A stretch of DNA of 64,000 nucleotides from Hysterangium stoloniferum (GCA_015178975.1 WHVD01000022.1:248001-312000); one strand, 5' to 3'; shown: positions 1 to 10,900, numbered from the stretch's first letter. The notes: generated by a model from the sequence alone, not told the origin. Numbers and translations: made by a program.

Positions 1-575
1 TCCAGGTGCGGGTGCATTGGTGTGGGTGTGGGTGCATTGGTGTGGGTGTGTAGGTGCAGGTGCATTGGTGCAGGTGCATAGGTGCGGGCGCATAGGTGCA
101 TTGGTGTAGGTGTGTAGGTGCAGGTGCATAGGTGCATTGGTGTGGGTGTGTAGGTGCATACATAGGTGTAGACATGTGGGTGTGTTGGTGCGGGTGCATG
201 GGTGTGTTGGTGAGGGTGTGTAGGTGTGTGGGTGTGTGTGCAGAGGTGCAGGTGTGTAGGTGCGGGTGTGTAGGTGTGGGTGCATGGGTGCATTGGTGTG
301 GGTGCATTGGGTGCAGGTGCATTGGTGCAGGTGCATAGGTGTGTGGGTGTGGAGGTGGAGGTGCTGGTGCATAGGTGCTGGTGCATGGGTGCATAGGTGC
401 CAGTGTGTAGGTGTGCGTGCGTAGGTGTGCCATCCACCCTCAAATAAACTGTAAGACAAATAATATTTAAATCCATGCAGAGGTGCAGGTCTGTAGTGCG
501 GGTTCATAGGTGCAGGTGCGTGGGTTCATAGGTGCAGGTGCATGGGTCCATAGGTGCAGGTGCAGAGGTGCACAT
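1..575. repeat. GT-rich degenerate minisatellite
   Basis: The strand is dominated by short variants of GGTGCAGGTGCATTGGTGTG-like units, with G/T-rich blocks alternating with CA. The array is interrupted at about 431-480 by unique AT-rich sequence and resumes to about 575. Open frames inside it are Cys/Gly/Val-rich by-products of the repeat and are not genes. It is not the TTAGGG-type telomere repeat. Confidence 0.85.
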
Positions 576-795
576 CACATTATTGCCTGTAATATCCGGG
601 ATAGGATTCGCGATTGGATTGGGAGTGGGAATCAACTCAGTGGACAGCTATGTGGGAGCAGAGCACTTGGGGCTTCAAGGTAAGCAGTTCCAGGGCATGG
701 TTCTCATGAATGTCGTCAGAAGGGAATGTCTTGACAAATGCATTAAAAGAGTATGGCAATGTCTGTCCACATTCGCATAATAAAGAGATTGTGTG
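576..795. other. Unassigned sequence between two repeat arrays
   Basis: A short open frame (532-780, plus) crosses this stretch, but its first third is translated minisatellite and the rest resembles no family I recognise. I see no supported gene. Confidence 0.4.
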
Positions 796-1037
796 CTAGG
801 TTGAGAAGCCACTGCAACTGCATTGTGTTGCATGTGTGACCATGCATAACCAGGTGCGTGTGGTGCACTGCTCTGTGACTGTGTTGCGTTGCATATGAGT
901 CCAAGTGCGCAACTGTGTGTGTGACCGTGCATAACCAGGTGCATGTGGTGTGCTGCCCCGTGACTGTGTTGCATTGTGTGTGCGACTGCATTGTGTTGCA
1001 TGTGCGACCGGTGTGCGTGGTGTGCTGCTCTGCGACA
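796..1037. repeat. Imperfect tandem repeat, units of roughly 75-95 bp
   Basis: The block GACCATGCATAACCAGGTGC followed by a GTGTGGTG...CTGTGACTGTGTTGC segment recurs near 838, 927 and 1005 with substitutions and length changes. The three overlapping minus-strand open frames rich in His, Thr and Gln are different readings of the same repeat. Confidence 0.75.
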
Positions 1038-1682
1038 ATGCTATGTGAGATAAGCAATGAAATTTTAATCATGATCCTATGAGAGCATACTGTAATAAGA
1101 CGTCCAGGATGAGTCTGACCTTGTCAAGGTCAAAGTTGCCATTGTGTGCACGTTAGCCATGCAGTTTTGTCACACAACAACATGTCACAAGTCTCTTTCA
1201 AGTCTAAGATTACATAATTTACAATCAGCAAGTGCAGTGTGTCTGTCTATGTGAAATAAATAGTAGAATACAATGTAAGATTGTGCACAAATGTGCCGTA
1301 AAACCTTTAATGAGATTATACCAGTAATCATGAGATTCTCCACTCACACCATGAGTCAGTCCCCACGCCACACCACTGGCTGGTTTTGGCCAGTAAAAAT
1401 ATACATGAAATGACATCAATTTAGTGGCTGCTCATCCTGCCTCAGAAATATTCACCATATCAGTTACAATATGCAACCCAATCTATATCTAATTTAAAAG
1501 TTATCAAATGGGCTCGAGCATGAGAATTTACGAGAATTTATGCAATAAGTAAAATAAGTAGCCCATAAGCCTATGTGGGGCTTATATTTACTGCCAGAAT
1601 TTACCACGTAAATTCTGATTAAAGACAAGCTCAGAAAGGGATTTTTTTCACTGGCATTGTCATAACACTATTATTGATGATT
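1038..1682. other. No gene seen
   Basis: AT-rich sequence with only short open frames and no recognisable protein homology on either strand. It is the left flank of the IS630-like transposon. Confidence 0.5.
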
Positions 1683-1684
1683 TA

Positions 1685-1708
1685 TGGTGCAGTTCACTTA
1701 GCCACCAC
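1685..1708 (+). repeat. Left terminal inverted repeat of the IS630-like element
   Basis: 24 nt, perfect reverse complement of 4785-4808, directly adjoining the TA dinucleotide at 1683-1684. Confidence 0.95.
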
Positions 1709-1898
1709 TACATGTGTATAGTGGCTGTACTGTGGCTGTGCACGGCCAAATTGACTTGCCGACTTTACTGGTAGGAGAAATTTTGACATTTTGAGCAGCA
1801 TTAGCGTCTACTTAGCCTGGAAATCTTGTGCATTGTAATTTAGAGCTTATCTATAATATCTGGCTTGAAAATCACACCTTCCTTCACATTTCTGGGAC

Positions 1899-4578
1899 AT
1901 GGGCAGATATTCTAAGGCAGCAAAAAAGAAGATTCATGAGATTGCTCATGCTCGTACCTACAAATCTACTACAGGAACATCAGCAGGATCTACAAGTAAT
2001 GCAGACATTATTGGACAAGAAGAACCCACTCCTCCCATTGTTAGTGATGAAGAGCAGGAATCATTGAATGAAGCTGAATACTCATATGGAGACCAATGGG
2101 GGGAAGATACTGGGTGGGATACTGAAGAGGAGTATGATGGGCATGTTGGAGATGAAGATGAGGAGCTGTCAGAGCTGGAAGGTGAAGACTTGTGCGAGAG
2201 CTTGAGGATCAGAGTTGAAGGAGAGATAAAAGAACTTGCCAATGCAGAACAAGCCAGCCAGACAGCATATGCAGCAATAATGCAGGAGCTATCTGCCAAG
2301 GATTGGAGGAAGTTGGAAGCCCAGAGGGGACTTGGATACAATGGACAAGCAGAGAGAACCAAGAGAAGGCACAGGCAGAATGTGCGAGAGGAGGAAGAAA
2401 AGAATAAAAAACTGTGAAATTTGTGAGTCATGCAATGGCTATTATTGAGCTGGTAAGTGCTCACTGATGGCCCAGAACAACCAGTTCCTTCATGTGAACC
2501 TATTTTCGCAAGCTAACTCCCCCACCAACACGATCTCCATTGCCTATTCTATCTGATCAAGTTGAAGATAGTGCTGATGAGGGCCCCATATGTTCCAAGC
2601 CGATGAATGATGATGGTGACAAAATATTCTGAGGGTGGACCTCTGATCTTGAAGAGGATGAGGCTATGGAGCCCTTGCTGGATGCCGAAGGTGATGGAAG
2701 TGAAGATGAGCTGATCAACACTCCACACAAGTGTGTATGACATCAACTTGATGTTCCTGTTCTCATTGCATGTGAACATGCTCATCAACTTCGTCTCAAA
2801 GAATTAAATTAAGCACTCACTGACATCAAAAAATTGTTAGTTTATCGTCACACAAAGTTTGAAGCTGGGCTGCATGGGCTGCAAGCACACCGAGCTCAGA
2901 GCATTGAATGTTACTTGCAGATGGTGGTTGAAAATGGCTGAAAGTCAATTGATGCATCTAAATGTGCTGCTGAGAGTGAAGGGTTTGCTCCCCACTGGGG
3001 AGGTCGACTGGTGCAGAGCTGGATTTGTGACTGGCTGGAGCATCGTAAGCTCCCAAAATCCAAGTGAGCTCGGCATGTGAAGGTAGCCTCATTGCTGGAG
3101 GATCCCAATATCTGTGCAGAGCTTAGATTTTACCTCAGATCAAATAAATGGACCATAAATCCTGAGAAACTTGCTGAATTCATAAATGCCAAGCTGCTTC
3201 CCACTGAGGCAAAGAAATATCTGCACCGAATTGTCGACAAGGAGATGCCAAGAGGACTTAAGAAGTATGTGGAAGTTGAGCTTTTCCCTCGAATCCAGCT
3301 TTCGGTCAGCAGGGGCATCTCAATCAGCACAGCATGACGTTGGCTTCACCGTGAGGGATTTCGGTACATGCAGCACAAGAAGGCACTATATTATGATGGC
3401 CATGACCATCCAGATGTTGTGGACTATCGACAAAATGTTTTTTTGCCCCAGATGGCAGAGTACCGCAAAAGGCTGGTTTCATATAATGTTGGTGATGTCG
3501 AAACTCCAAATCCTCAGCAAAATTATGTTGAGGGGGCTTTGGTGCTGTTGCCACAGGATGAGACCACAATGCAGTCCAATGATGGCCCCAAGGCAAGCTG
3601 GGTGTCCAATGGAGAGCAGCCTTTGAAGAAGAAAGGAGCAGGCCGGGGCTTGCATGAAAGTGGTATTATCTGCTCAACTGTTGGTTATATGCCCGATGCA
3701 AACCAGACAATCAAGATGGCAAAAATTATGATGGATACTGGAATAGTCAGCTCTTTGTTGAACAAGTGTGTAGGCTATTATTTGACATCTCACTTTATCT
3801 GTTGCTCATGTCATTATGATACATACAGCTTGTGAACAAAATTATTCCGACTTTTGAAAAAGTTCATGGACCAGGTTATCAGGCATTAATTATGGTTGAC
3901 CACTCCCAGGGACATGCAGCTTATCCACCAGATGCTCTTCGAGTTTCTGAAATGAATTTGAATCCTGGAGGGAGTCAGTGCCAGCTTCGAGATGGCTGGT
4001 TCATGTGCAATGGTATGAAAATTATCCAACCAATGATTTTTGCACATGACCATCCAACAAACCCAAAGCAACCCAAAGGAATCAAGGCCATGCTTCAAGA
4101 ACGTGGCCTGTGGATACCTTACTTGTGCCTGGAGTGCAAGAAGCCAAAGTGTGAAGTTGGTGCCACTTCATGCTGTGCTCGGCGACTTCTCAGTCAGCAA
4201 CCCAACTTTCAAGAACAGAGGTCATTGGTTCAAGAAGTGATTGAAGCTGCTGGACACCTTTGCATCTTTCTCCCAAAATTTCACTGTGAGCTCAACTTCA
4301 TTGAGTTTTTCTGGGGTGCAGTCAAGAAGTATCTTCGTGATAACTGTGATTACACCTTCGACACTCTCAAGGAAAATCTTCCAAAAGCTCTTGCACTTGC
4401 ATCAGTTGATGTGAGGACAATCAGAAAATGGGAGCATCACACAATGTGATGGCTGGATGCATACAGTAGTGGTAAGGGGACTAAGGAGGCCCAGCTGCAT
4501 GTTAAACAATTCACCTCTTGTAAATATACATCTCATCGCCGCATCCCAGGGAGCATTGCTTCTCTCATGGATGATTAG
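1899..4578 (+). pseudogene. DDE transposase of IS630-like element, broken
   Basis: The N-terminal part (1899-2417) is an acidic 172-aa frame. The catalytic part runs through three plus frames. 3077-3337 holds the segment VASLLEDPNICAELRFYLRS. 3368-3765 holds QDETT with the first catalytic Asp. 3829-4578 holds MVDHSQGH (second Asp) and NFIEFFWGAVK (catalytic Glu). Lesions include TGA at 3066, a one-base frameshift near 3718 and TGA at 4447 just before WLDAYSSG. A GT-AG intron at 3766-3828 fits the reading. Between the second Asp and the Glu lie about 134 residues, including a Cys cluster (CLECKKPKC...SCC), instead of the roughly 34 of Tc1. I recognise this protein as a common multi-copy family in Agaricomycete genomes; that is recall, not a search. 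Confidence 0.85.
3766..3828 (+). other. Probable intron in the transposase gene
   Basis: GTGTGT...ACAG, 63 nt. Removing it joins ...GYWNSQLFVEQ to LVNKIIPTFEKV in one frame, as expected for this protein family. Confidence 0.7.
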
Positions 4579-4784
4579 ATGCTTAGTAATAGATTATCCT
4601 TATATGGCATATAGGCACCCACTGGCCAATTCACCAAGGCTACATTAATAATATCTCGCCGAGTTTTGAGTATTTTTCAAAATCCTTCTGACCAAAAGTT
4701 TCATTGTCCAAAAAGAATGCATTTGGCCAGAGGGATAAGAAATTGGGCTTAATTTGGGTTAGTAATTTTGGCTATACAAAGTTG

Positions 4785-4808
4785 GTGGTGGCTAAGTGAA
4801 CTGCACCA
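4785..4808 (-). repeat. Right terminal inverted repeat of the IS630-like element
   Basis: Perfect reverse complement of 1685-1708, followed by the TA target duplication at 4809-4810. Confidence 0.95.
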
Positions 4809-4810
4809 TA

Positions 4811-5715
4811 CATGGCATTACATCAGTGCTCTGATGAGAAATCATGCTGGGACAACTATATTTTGCCCAGCTGCATATCACTGTGGCCAGTTTAAACTCC
4901 GCCGCAACTGATCGTGTAGCTGGAAATTCCGGTGCTTTCAGCATAACTCTCTGTGGGTAGGATTGGGCCCCCTTTCAACCTGCCCAAAACAACCCCACAA
5001 TACACACACTCTGTCTGGCAGTGAGGATGAGTCGACTAGAGCTGAAATGAGACGATGATGAGCATATAGCCATGTCATATAATAATTAACTGCATGTATA
5101 CAGTATATGTATATCGCTGACACAGAATGAATAAATAAAATATTAAATAAAAATGAAATGAATAAATTTATTCAGACAGAAGAGAGAGACAAGGAGACAA
5201 GGATTAGGAAACTCCAATTTTGCATTGGGGAAATGTAAACAATGTTAGGACACTACACTACATATATTGCTGTCCCCGCATGATAATCTCACCTTAGCAT
5301 CTGCCGAAGTATCCCAAACATGGAAGCAAATGCCGTCAGTGGCTGGGCTTGGTTCTGCATCGGAAGCAAAAAGGGTGTCGGCAGCTGGTGGCCCTGTGGC
5401 CCAGGGCTTTGGGGCTTTTGCTTCTGCATTTACGTGGTTGGACCTGGGATTTACTCACGCGCACACGCCATGGCATAAATTTTGACAAATAAAGGTACTT
5501 AGTAAATGCTTACTAATATTGACATTTTGGTCCACACTTCTTGCAGCTTGTATACCAGATTTCCAAAATCCAACACAACCTGCCACTTTGTTCTATCCTA
5601 ACCATTTCATGGTGTTTGTGAGGACTAAAAGAAGGTACAATCAACTTCCTTCAAACACAATTTGGCTCCGTTCCTACCCATAGTATAGATCATATATATT
5701 TACATCTATATTAAG
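4811..5715. other. No gene seen
   Basis: Mixed sequence with an A/T-rich low-complexity run near 5125-5170 (AATAAATAAAATATTAAATA-like). The 72-aa frame at 5267-5485 resembles nothing I know. Confidence 0.4.
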
Positions 5716-5720
5716 CTGCC

Positions 5721-6089
5721 TGTAATCCTGGCCACCTTACCACACATACAGAGCCGCAGCTCCGACCACTGGCGACCCCTGGCCGCCTTTCCACTATTCC
5801 CCCGATCGAGTGCCAACCCGCTATTGGAATTGATCACGGGCCCACTCCCCTAATGGTCGTCCTCCTGGTTGAACTGGATCAAGATCCTATTTCGCCTTCT
5901 CGTCTTGACTACATATTTCCAGACCCCTCATTCCTGTTCCTATCTCGGTTGTTATGGTCACACAATAATTCCACAATCTATATAATAGCTACGCTACATA
6001 CATCTGTAGAAGTAGAGAAGTACGACAAAACACGATACTCTTGTCCTGTCTGTTATTGACTGAGTGAGGCTGATACCCACAGCCTTACA
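5721..6089 (+). repeat. 5' LTR of gypsy-1
   Basis: 369 bp, TG...CA ends, matched by 10930-11298 with one mismatch. TATATAAT at 5979-5986 is a plausible TATA box for the element's transcript. Confidence 0.96.
5979..5986 (+). promoter_or_regulatory. Candidate TATA box in 5' LTR of gypsy-1
   Basis: TATATAAT, about 110 bp before the end of the LTR. The same octamer is at 11188-11195 in the 3' LTR. Inferred from sequence and position only. Confidence 0.55.
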
Positions 6090-8178
6090 CTTTTTTTTTG
6101 ACATCGACAGATTCTTCATCACCGTGTCTCAATTACCCTCCAAACTCACACCGCCACTCACACGCTCAGAAACGAGACGGAGACACCAACTTGGACTACC
6201 TCCCCTCCTCGTAGACCCCTTCACTAACAACACACACCCAACACCACCACCAACTGAACCTGATTCATCGGAAACAGAAACCGATTCAGACACAGAAAAT
6301 TACGGACATCAAACAGGCCGTACACACTACGAGATACTGCGACCCAAACACGGAAGACACAGAATGTCACCAATCGAAAGACCCCCAGTCCTTGCAGAGG
6401 TCAAGGTCGGGAAACTGAAGGAGTGCCCAATGCTCACGGCTGGACAATACACACCCCTTGTCCACCAAGCTTGGGCCACTGCCTGCCGCAGATACATGAA
6501 GTTCGGCGAAAAGAAACCAGATGAAATTGTGAGCTACATTGCGGATGCCATGATGGAGCCCCGCCTCATGGCCTGGTACCAAGGCGATCAGACACGAATT
6601 GATGCCCTCACCCTGGAGAAATATCTGGAGGAGCTCGCATCCATAACTCTCGAAAAGAACTGGGCTCACCGTATCCGAGAGAAGATCCTCACAACCCATC
6701 AGGAGGGACAAAAATTTATAGACTGGAAGATTGAGATGGAAAATATAAACGCAATCCTCACCACATCTGCGAAGCCCTTCGCACTGTCCACTGCAGCCCT
6801 GAAGGTACAACTCGAGGCGAACTTGAACAAGGTGTTGAAACGTAACCTTCTCATCGATCCTGTTCCCTCAATGGACCTTGCAGCTTGGACCAGTGAAGTA
6901 AAGGAGCGTGACGAACGTGTCCGTGAGCAGCAAGAAATTGTCCAAGAACAGATACTTGCTAACAATGCAGCCCGTGCACTCCGTCGCAATGAAAGGAAGG
7001 ATGTAGCATCCAGACTAGCTGACCCACCCTCGAATTCCAATCCTGTAAGCAAGATGCCGAGTATCAAGCTCCCCAGGATAACAGACGAGGAAAGGAAGTT
7101 GCTGTTAGAACATGAGGGATGTACCCGTTGCCGTACATTCTATTCTGGACACCGATCAGACACATGCCCCATGAAAGCCAACAATTCTTGGCCAGATGCC
7201 GCAACTTACAGAACGCTCACTACATCAATGGCCCGAGCAGCCGCACCCCGCACTCCTGTCGGTCTTGCCATAGCCAAGATCGAGGAATTTCCAGATGAGG
7301 AGACTGATACGTACGTCGCCTCCACCCCACATTCCCCCTTCACCGTGCCCCATCTCTACGCTCCAGTGGAGCTTACGGGACCGCACATTTCTGAGTTCCC
7401 CCTCCAAGTAAAAGCACTTCTTGACATAGGCTGCCCTTCTACAGTGATTAGCAATACCCTAGTATCACAACTTGGCCTCCGTCGCTTTCCTCTACCTATA
7501 GAAGAGGACAACCTATCATCACTATCGGAAATACCTTTGAAATGTGGGGAGTTTGTTAAAATACAGGTCACTTCAGGAAGGGGGAGCTGGCAGTCAGCGG
7601 TTTTTAGGGCAAAAATAAATGTCGGGTTACCTGTACCACTCATTCTCGGAATGCCATTCCTCTCTTCACACCATGTCGTGATTGATACGGTGGAGCGAAC
7701 AGCATATGATAAGAGGGTGAGTTACGATCTGGTCAATCCAAGGACTCACACACCTGGTACGAGACAAGGACCCACAAACAAAATAAACTACCCAACCAAG
7801 CAACCCAGTTCCCGAAAAGCATCTGAGCCACCACTGGCCGGATACCTCATACCAGCTCCCATCATGGCGGCAGTACGAGAACGCATTGAGACCCTTGCCT
7901 ACCAGGAAATGTTGGCAAAAAAGGAGGTAGAATTTAAACGGACCTTTGCTGATTGTTTCCCAGTAAGACTACCTGATACGGCTGATATACCCACACACAT
8001 CTACCATCGCATAAGACTAAAGGATCCCTCCAAAGTCACAACTGGGCGGGGATATTCAGCTCCAAAGAAATTCCATGATGCCTGGAAGAACTTACTCGAG
8101 GAACATTTAGCAGCTGGGCGTATTCGACCATCCTCTTCAGAATATGCCTCCCCAGCCTTTTGCGTTCCGAAATCGTGA
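6064..8178 (+). CDS. Gag-protease and N-terminal RT of gypsy-1
   Basis: A 704-codon frame. The first ATG (6064) lies inside the 5' LTR. The ATG at 6364 (MSPIERPP) aligns with the likely gag start of the related copy at 24768, so it is the better start. The gag core around residues 110-330 includes GKLKECPMLTAGQYTP. A zinc-knuckle variant with spacing C-x2-C-x6-H-x4-C begins at residue 353 (CTRCRTFYSGHRSDTC). The aspartic protease motif is LLDIGCPSTVI with Asp at about 454; it has DIG where DSG or DTG is usual. The frame ends with the start of RT (...SSEYASPAFCVPKS). It stops because two bases appear missing after CCGAAAT compared with the related copy, which reads CCAAAATATCGC there. A programmed +1 shift is possible but would be oddly placed inside RT. 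Confidence 0.92.
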   Translation: MRLIPTALHFFFDIDRFFITVSQLPSKLTPPLTRSETRRRHQLGLPPLLVDPFTNNTHPTPPPTEPDSSETETDSDTENYGHQTGRTHYEILRPKHGRHRMSPIERPPVLAEVKVGKLKECPMLTAGQYTPLVHQAWATACRRYMKFGEKKPDEIVSYIADAMMEPRLMAWYQGDQTRIDALTLEKYLEELASITLEKNWAHRIREKILTTHQEGQKFIDWKIEMENINAILTTSAKPFALSTAALKVQLEANLNKVLKRNLLIDPVPSMDLAAWTSEVKERDERVREQQEIVQEQILANNAARALRRNERKDVASRLADPPSNSNPVSKMPSIKLPRITDEERKLLLEHEGCTRCRTFYSGHRSDTCPMKANNSWPDAATYRTLTTSMARAAAPRTPVGLAIAKIEEFPDEETDTYVASTPHSPFTVPHLYAPVELTGPHISEFPLQVKALLDIGCPSTVISNTLVSQLGLRRFPLPIEEDNLSSLSEIPLKCGEFVKIQVTSGRGSWQSAVFRAKINVGLPVPLILGMPFLSSHHVVIDTVERTAYDKRVSYDLVNPRTHTPGTRQGPTNKINYPTKQPSSRKASEPPLAGYLIPAPIMAAVRERIETLAYQEMLAKKEVEFKRTFADCFPVRLPDTADIPTHIYHRIRLKDPSKVTTGRGYSAPKKFHDAWKNLLEEHLAAGRIRPSSSEYASPAFCVPKS

Positions 8179-10900
8179 TGGAGTTCCAGCCTTGGATATC
8201 CCACCACGATGGGTAAATGACTACAGGGAACTTAACCAAAATACCATTCGCGATAAGTACCCTCTCCCCCGAGTAGATGACATCCTCTCGGACTGTGGCC
8301 AAGGAAAATTCTTTGGGAAATTGGATATGACTAACTCCTTCTTCCAGACCAGGGTACACCCAGACGACATACACTTCACAGCAGTGCGCACCCCTTGGGG
8401 ACTCTACGAATGGACAGTAATGCCCATGGGAGGTTGCAATGCACCATCCACACATCAGAGACGTATGACTGATGCCTTACGCCACCTCTTGGGCAAAGTC
8501 TGCCATGTCTATCTGGACGACATCATTATTTGGTCACAGAACCTAGAAGAACACGAAAAACATGTGGCCATGGTCTTACAGGCACTCCGTGCAGCAAAAC
8601 TGTATTGCAATGCAGATAAGTTTATCCTTTTCACTACGGACATTTCCTTCCTTGGGCACCACATTTCAGGGACAGGAATCTGCCCAGATGTTCGCAAAAC
8701 AGAGCGCATCACCAACTGGCCCCAGCCCACAACTGCTACCAATGTCCGGGGATTCCTGGGACTCACCCGATACATCTCAGCATTCCTCCCCGCATTGGCA
8801 GAACACACCAGTATACTTACCCCACTCACCACCAAAGAATGTGATCGCCAATTCCCGGTATGGACCTCCACACACCAGAATGCCTTCGATGCAATCAAAC
8901 AACTCGTTACAGGAGTAGACTGCCTCACTGTCATTGACTACAAGGACACCAGCAAGCAGATCTACCTAACCACAGATGCCAGCGACAGGCGCACAGGGGC
9001 TGTCCTCAGTTTTGGCAAGGATTGGGCAACAGCACGACCCGTTGCTTACGATTCCTACCAGCTCAACCACGCTGAAAAAAACTACCCTGTGCATGAAAAA
9101 GAACTATTGGCTATCATCAAGGCCCTGAAGAAGTGGCGCACTAGTCTATTAGGTTGTCGTTTCGAGATTTATACTGACCACCGCACCCTGGAATATTTCC
9201 AGTCCCAAAAAGAGATGTCCCGCCGCCAGATGCGATGGTCAATGTACCTCGCAGATTTTGATTTCCAAATAGTATATATCCGAGGTGAGGACAACACGGT
9301 TGCAGATGCCCTATCACGCATGCCCGAAAACAACCCCAATGCCATGCAAGCTGCCTGTGCATTGGCACATACACGCTCACCAAAAAGGAAGCTTGCAGGG
9401 GGTATCCTCAGCATCAACACCGACCCCTCACTCCTAGAAAAGATCCGCCAGGGGTACCTCCGTGATGACTTCTGCAAACAGCTAACACAGGATATTACTG
9501 CAGGAAGCATCGAAGGGGCACGAAATGAGGCTGGACTCCTATATGTTGGATGCAGACTAGTAATTCCCCGGGATACCACCTTACGGGAAACACTTTACCA
9601 CCTCGCCCATGACACTCTAGGCCATTTCGGTTTTGATAAGAGCTATGAATCTCTTCGTCACTCCTATTACTGGCCTAACATGCGACGGGATTTGGAGTCT
9701 GCATACATACCTTCGTGTACTGAATGTCAGCGGAACAAGGATCGCACCAGACAGCCAAGCGGCCCCCTACATCCCCTCCCTGTTCCTGACAACCGGTTTG
9801 ATACAGTCGCCATCGACTTTGTGGGTCCACTCCCTGAGGAGAACGGAAAGGATACAGTCATGACTATGACAGACACCTTGGGTGCTGATATCCGACTCAC
9901 TGCCATCCATTCTTCATATACAGCAGCACAAATCGCTGTCATCCTCTTTGATGAGTGGTACTGTGAAAATGGCCTGATGCTCCACATTGTCTCCGATCGT
10001 GACTCCCTCTTCACTTCCAAACTCTGGAATACCTTGCACAAGCTATCTGGCGTGAAACTGAAGATGTCTACCGCCTACCACCCACAAAGTGATGGCTCCA
10101 GTGAACGAACTAACAAAACGCTGAACCAGATGATTCGTTACCACGTAGACATAAACCAAAAGGGTTGGACAGCACAACTGCCTCGTGTGCGATTTGCCCT
10201 AATGAACACAATCAATACATCCACCGGTTTCTCCCCTTTCCAGCTAAAGACTGGCCGCTCCCCCCGCATTATCCCTCCCCTCAAACCCTTAAGTGCTGAT
10301 GCCAGCCCCGCCGATATATCTGCATACGAAATCATACGCAGGTTGGAGCTCGACGTTCAGGAGGCTCAAGACAACCTCACTGCTGCGAAGATTCGACAGG
10401 CTTACCATGCCAATGAACATCGTGCGGCCGAACGACCATACCAAATTGGGGATCTCGTCATGTTGTCCACTACACACCATCGCCGCAACTACAAACGTAA
10501 GGGGAAGAAACGGGCTGCGAAATTCATGCCACACTTCGATGGCCCCTATGTAGTCACAGAGGCCTTCCCAGAAAAATCCGTCTACACCCTACGCCTGCCC
10601 AACAATCCTACCACATACCCTGGATTCCACTCCAGCCTTCTCAATCCCTTCATGCCTAATGACCCCTCCCTCTTCCCCAACCGGGAGCTCATCCGCCCAG
10701 GCATAGTGGTCACAGAGGATGGCTCCGAAGAAACCCTCATCGACAAGATTGTGGATGCACGTCGCCGAGGCCGGGGGATCCAATACCTTGTGCGATGGGT
10801 CGGTTTTGGGAAGGATCACGACGAATGGCTACCCTGCAAGTCCCTGGAGGATACGGAGGCTTTGGACATTTGGGAGAATGAAAATGGGTTGGAGATCTAA
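8144..10900 (+). CDS. Pol of gypsy-1: RT, RNase H, integrase, chromodomain
   Basis: A 918-codon frame continuing RT in the +1 frame, so its first ATG is not a genuine start. RT has YLDDIIIW at residues 123-131 and a GKLDMTNSFFQ block near 58-68. RNase H has TDAS (Asp278), HEKE (near 317-320), YTDH (Asp345) and VADALS (Asp388). The integrase zinc finger uses H489, H494, C525 and C528. The catalytic triad is D558, D618 and E654, spaced 59 and 35. The last 60 residues form a chromodomain (IQYLVRWVGFG...HDEWLP), which in chromoviruses directs insertion toward particular chromatin. All catalytic residues are present, and the only obvious defect is the join to the upstream frame. Confidence 0.95.
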   Translation: MPPQPFAFRNRDGVPALDIPPRWVNDYRELNQNTIRDKYPLPRVDDILSDCGQGKFFGKLDMTNSFFQTRVHPDDIHFTAVRTPWGLYEWTVMPMGGCNAPSTHQRRMTDALRHLLGKVCHVYLDDIIIWSQNLEEHEKHVAMVLQALRAAKLYCNADKFILFTTDISFLGHHISGTGICPDVRKTERITNWPQPTTATNVRGFLGLTRYISAFLPALAEHTSILTPLTTKECDRQFPVWTSTHQNAFDAIKQLVTGVDCLTVIDYKDTSKQIYLTTDASDRRTGAVLSFGKDWATARPVAYDSYQLNHAEKNYPVHEKELLAIIKALKKWRTSLLGCRFEIYTDHRTLEYFQSQKEMSRRQMRWSMYLADFDFQIVYIRGEDNTVADALSRMPENNPNAMQAACALAHTRSPKRKLAGGILSINTDPSLLEKIRQGYLRDDFCKQLTQDITAGSIEGARNEAGLLYVGCRLVIPRDTTLRETLYHLAHDTLGHFGFDKSYESLRHSYYWPNMRRDLESAYIPSCTECQRNKDRTRQPSGPLHPLPVPDNRFDTVAIDFVGPLPEENGKDTVMTMTDTLGADIRLTAIHSSYTAAQIAVILFDEWYCENGLMLHIVSDRDSLFTSKLWNTLHKLSGVKLKMSTAYHPQSDGSSERTNKTLNQMIRYHVDINQKGWTAQLPRVRFALMNTINTSTGFSPFQLKTGRSPRIIPPLKPLSADASPADISAYEIIRRLELDVQEAQDNLTAAKIRQAYHANEHRAAERPYQIGDLVMLSTTHHRRNYKRKGKKRAAKFMPHFDGPYVVTEAFPEKSVYTLRLPNNPTTYPGFHSSLLNPFMPNDPSLFPNRELIRPGIVVTEDGSEETLIDKIVDARRRGRGIQYLVRWVGFGKDHDEWLPCKSLEDTEALDIWENENGLEI

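Larger units (their letters stand above)
1685..4808 (+). mobile_element. IS630-like (Tc1/mariner superfamily) DNA transposon, decayed
   Basis: The 3.1-kb element is bounded by perfect 24-nt terminal inverted repeats, starting TGGTGCAGTTCACTTAG at the left and ending CTAAGTGAACTGCACCA at the right. It is flanked by TA on both sides (1683-1684 and 4809-4810), the target duplication of the IS630/Tc1/mariner superfamily. It carries one broken transposase gene on the plus strand. The TIRs and TSD are read directly from the sequence. The superfamily follows from the TA site and the DDE motifs. Confidence 0.93.

Noticed and set aside
1-430. Telomere or subtelomere array
   Set aside because: GT-rich but not a regular TTAGGG-type repeat; units are irregular and CA-containing, and unique sequence and transposons follow at once.
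1958-2464. 168-codon minus-strand frame rich in Ser
   Set aside because: Exact antisense of the acidic N-terminus of the IS630-like transposase; Ser runs mirror Glu/Asp codons.
6367-7067. Minus-strand frames of 122-147 codons
   Set aside because: Antisense shadows of gag in gypsy-1, with no similarity or splice signals.
8144-8178. Programmed +1 frameshift as the normal gag-pol mechanism
   Set aside because: The shift lies within a conserved RT block, and the related copy reads through in one frame with two more bases.
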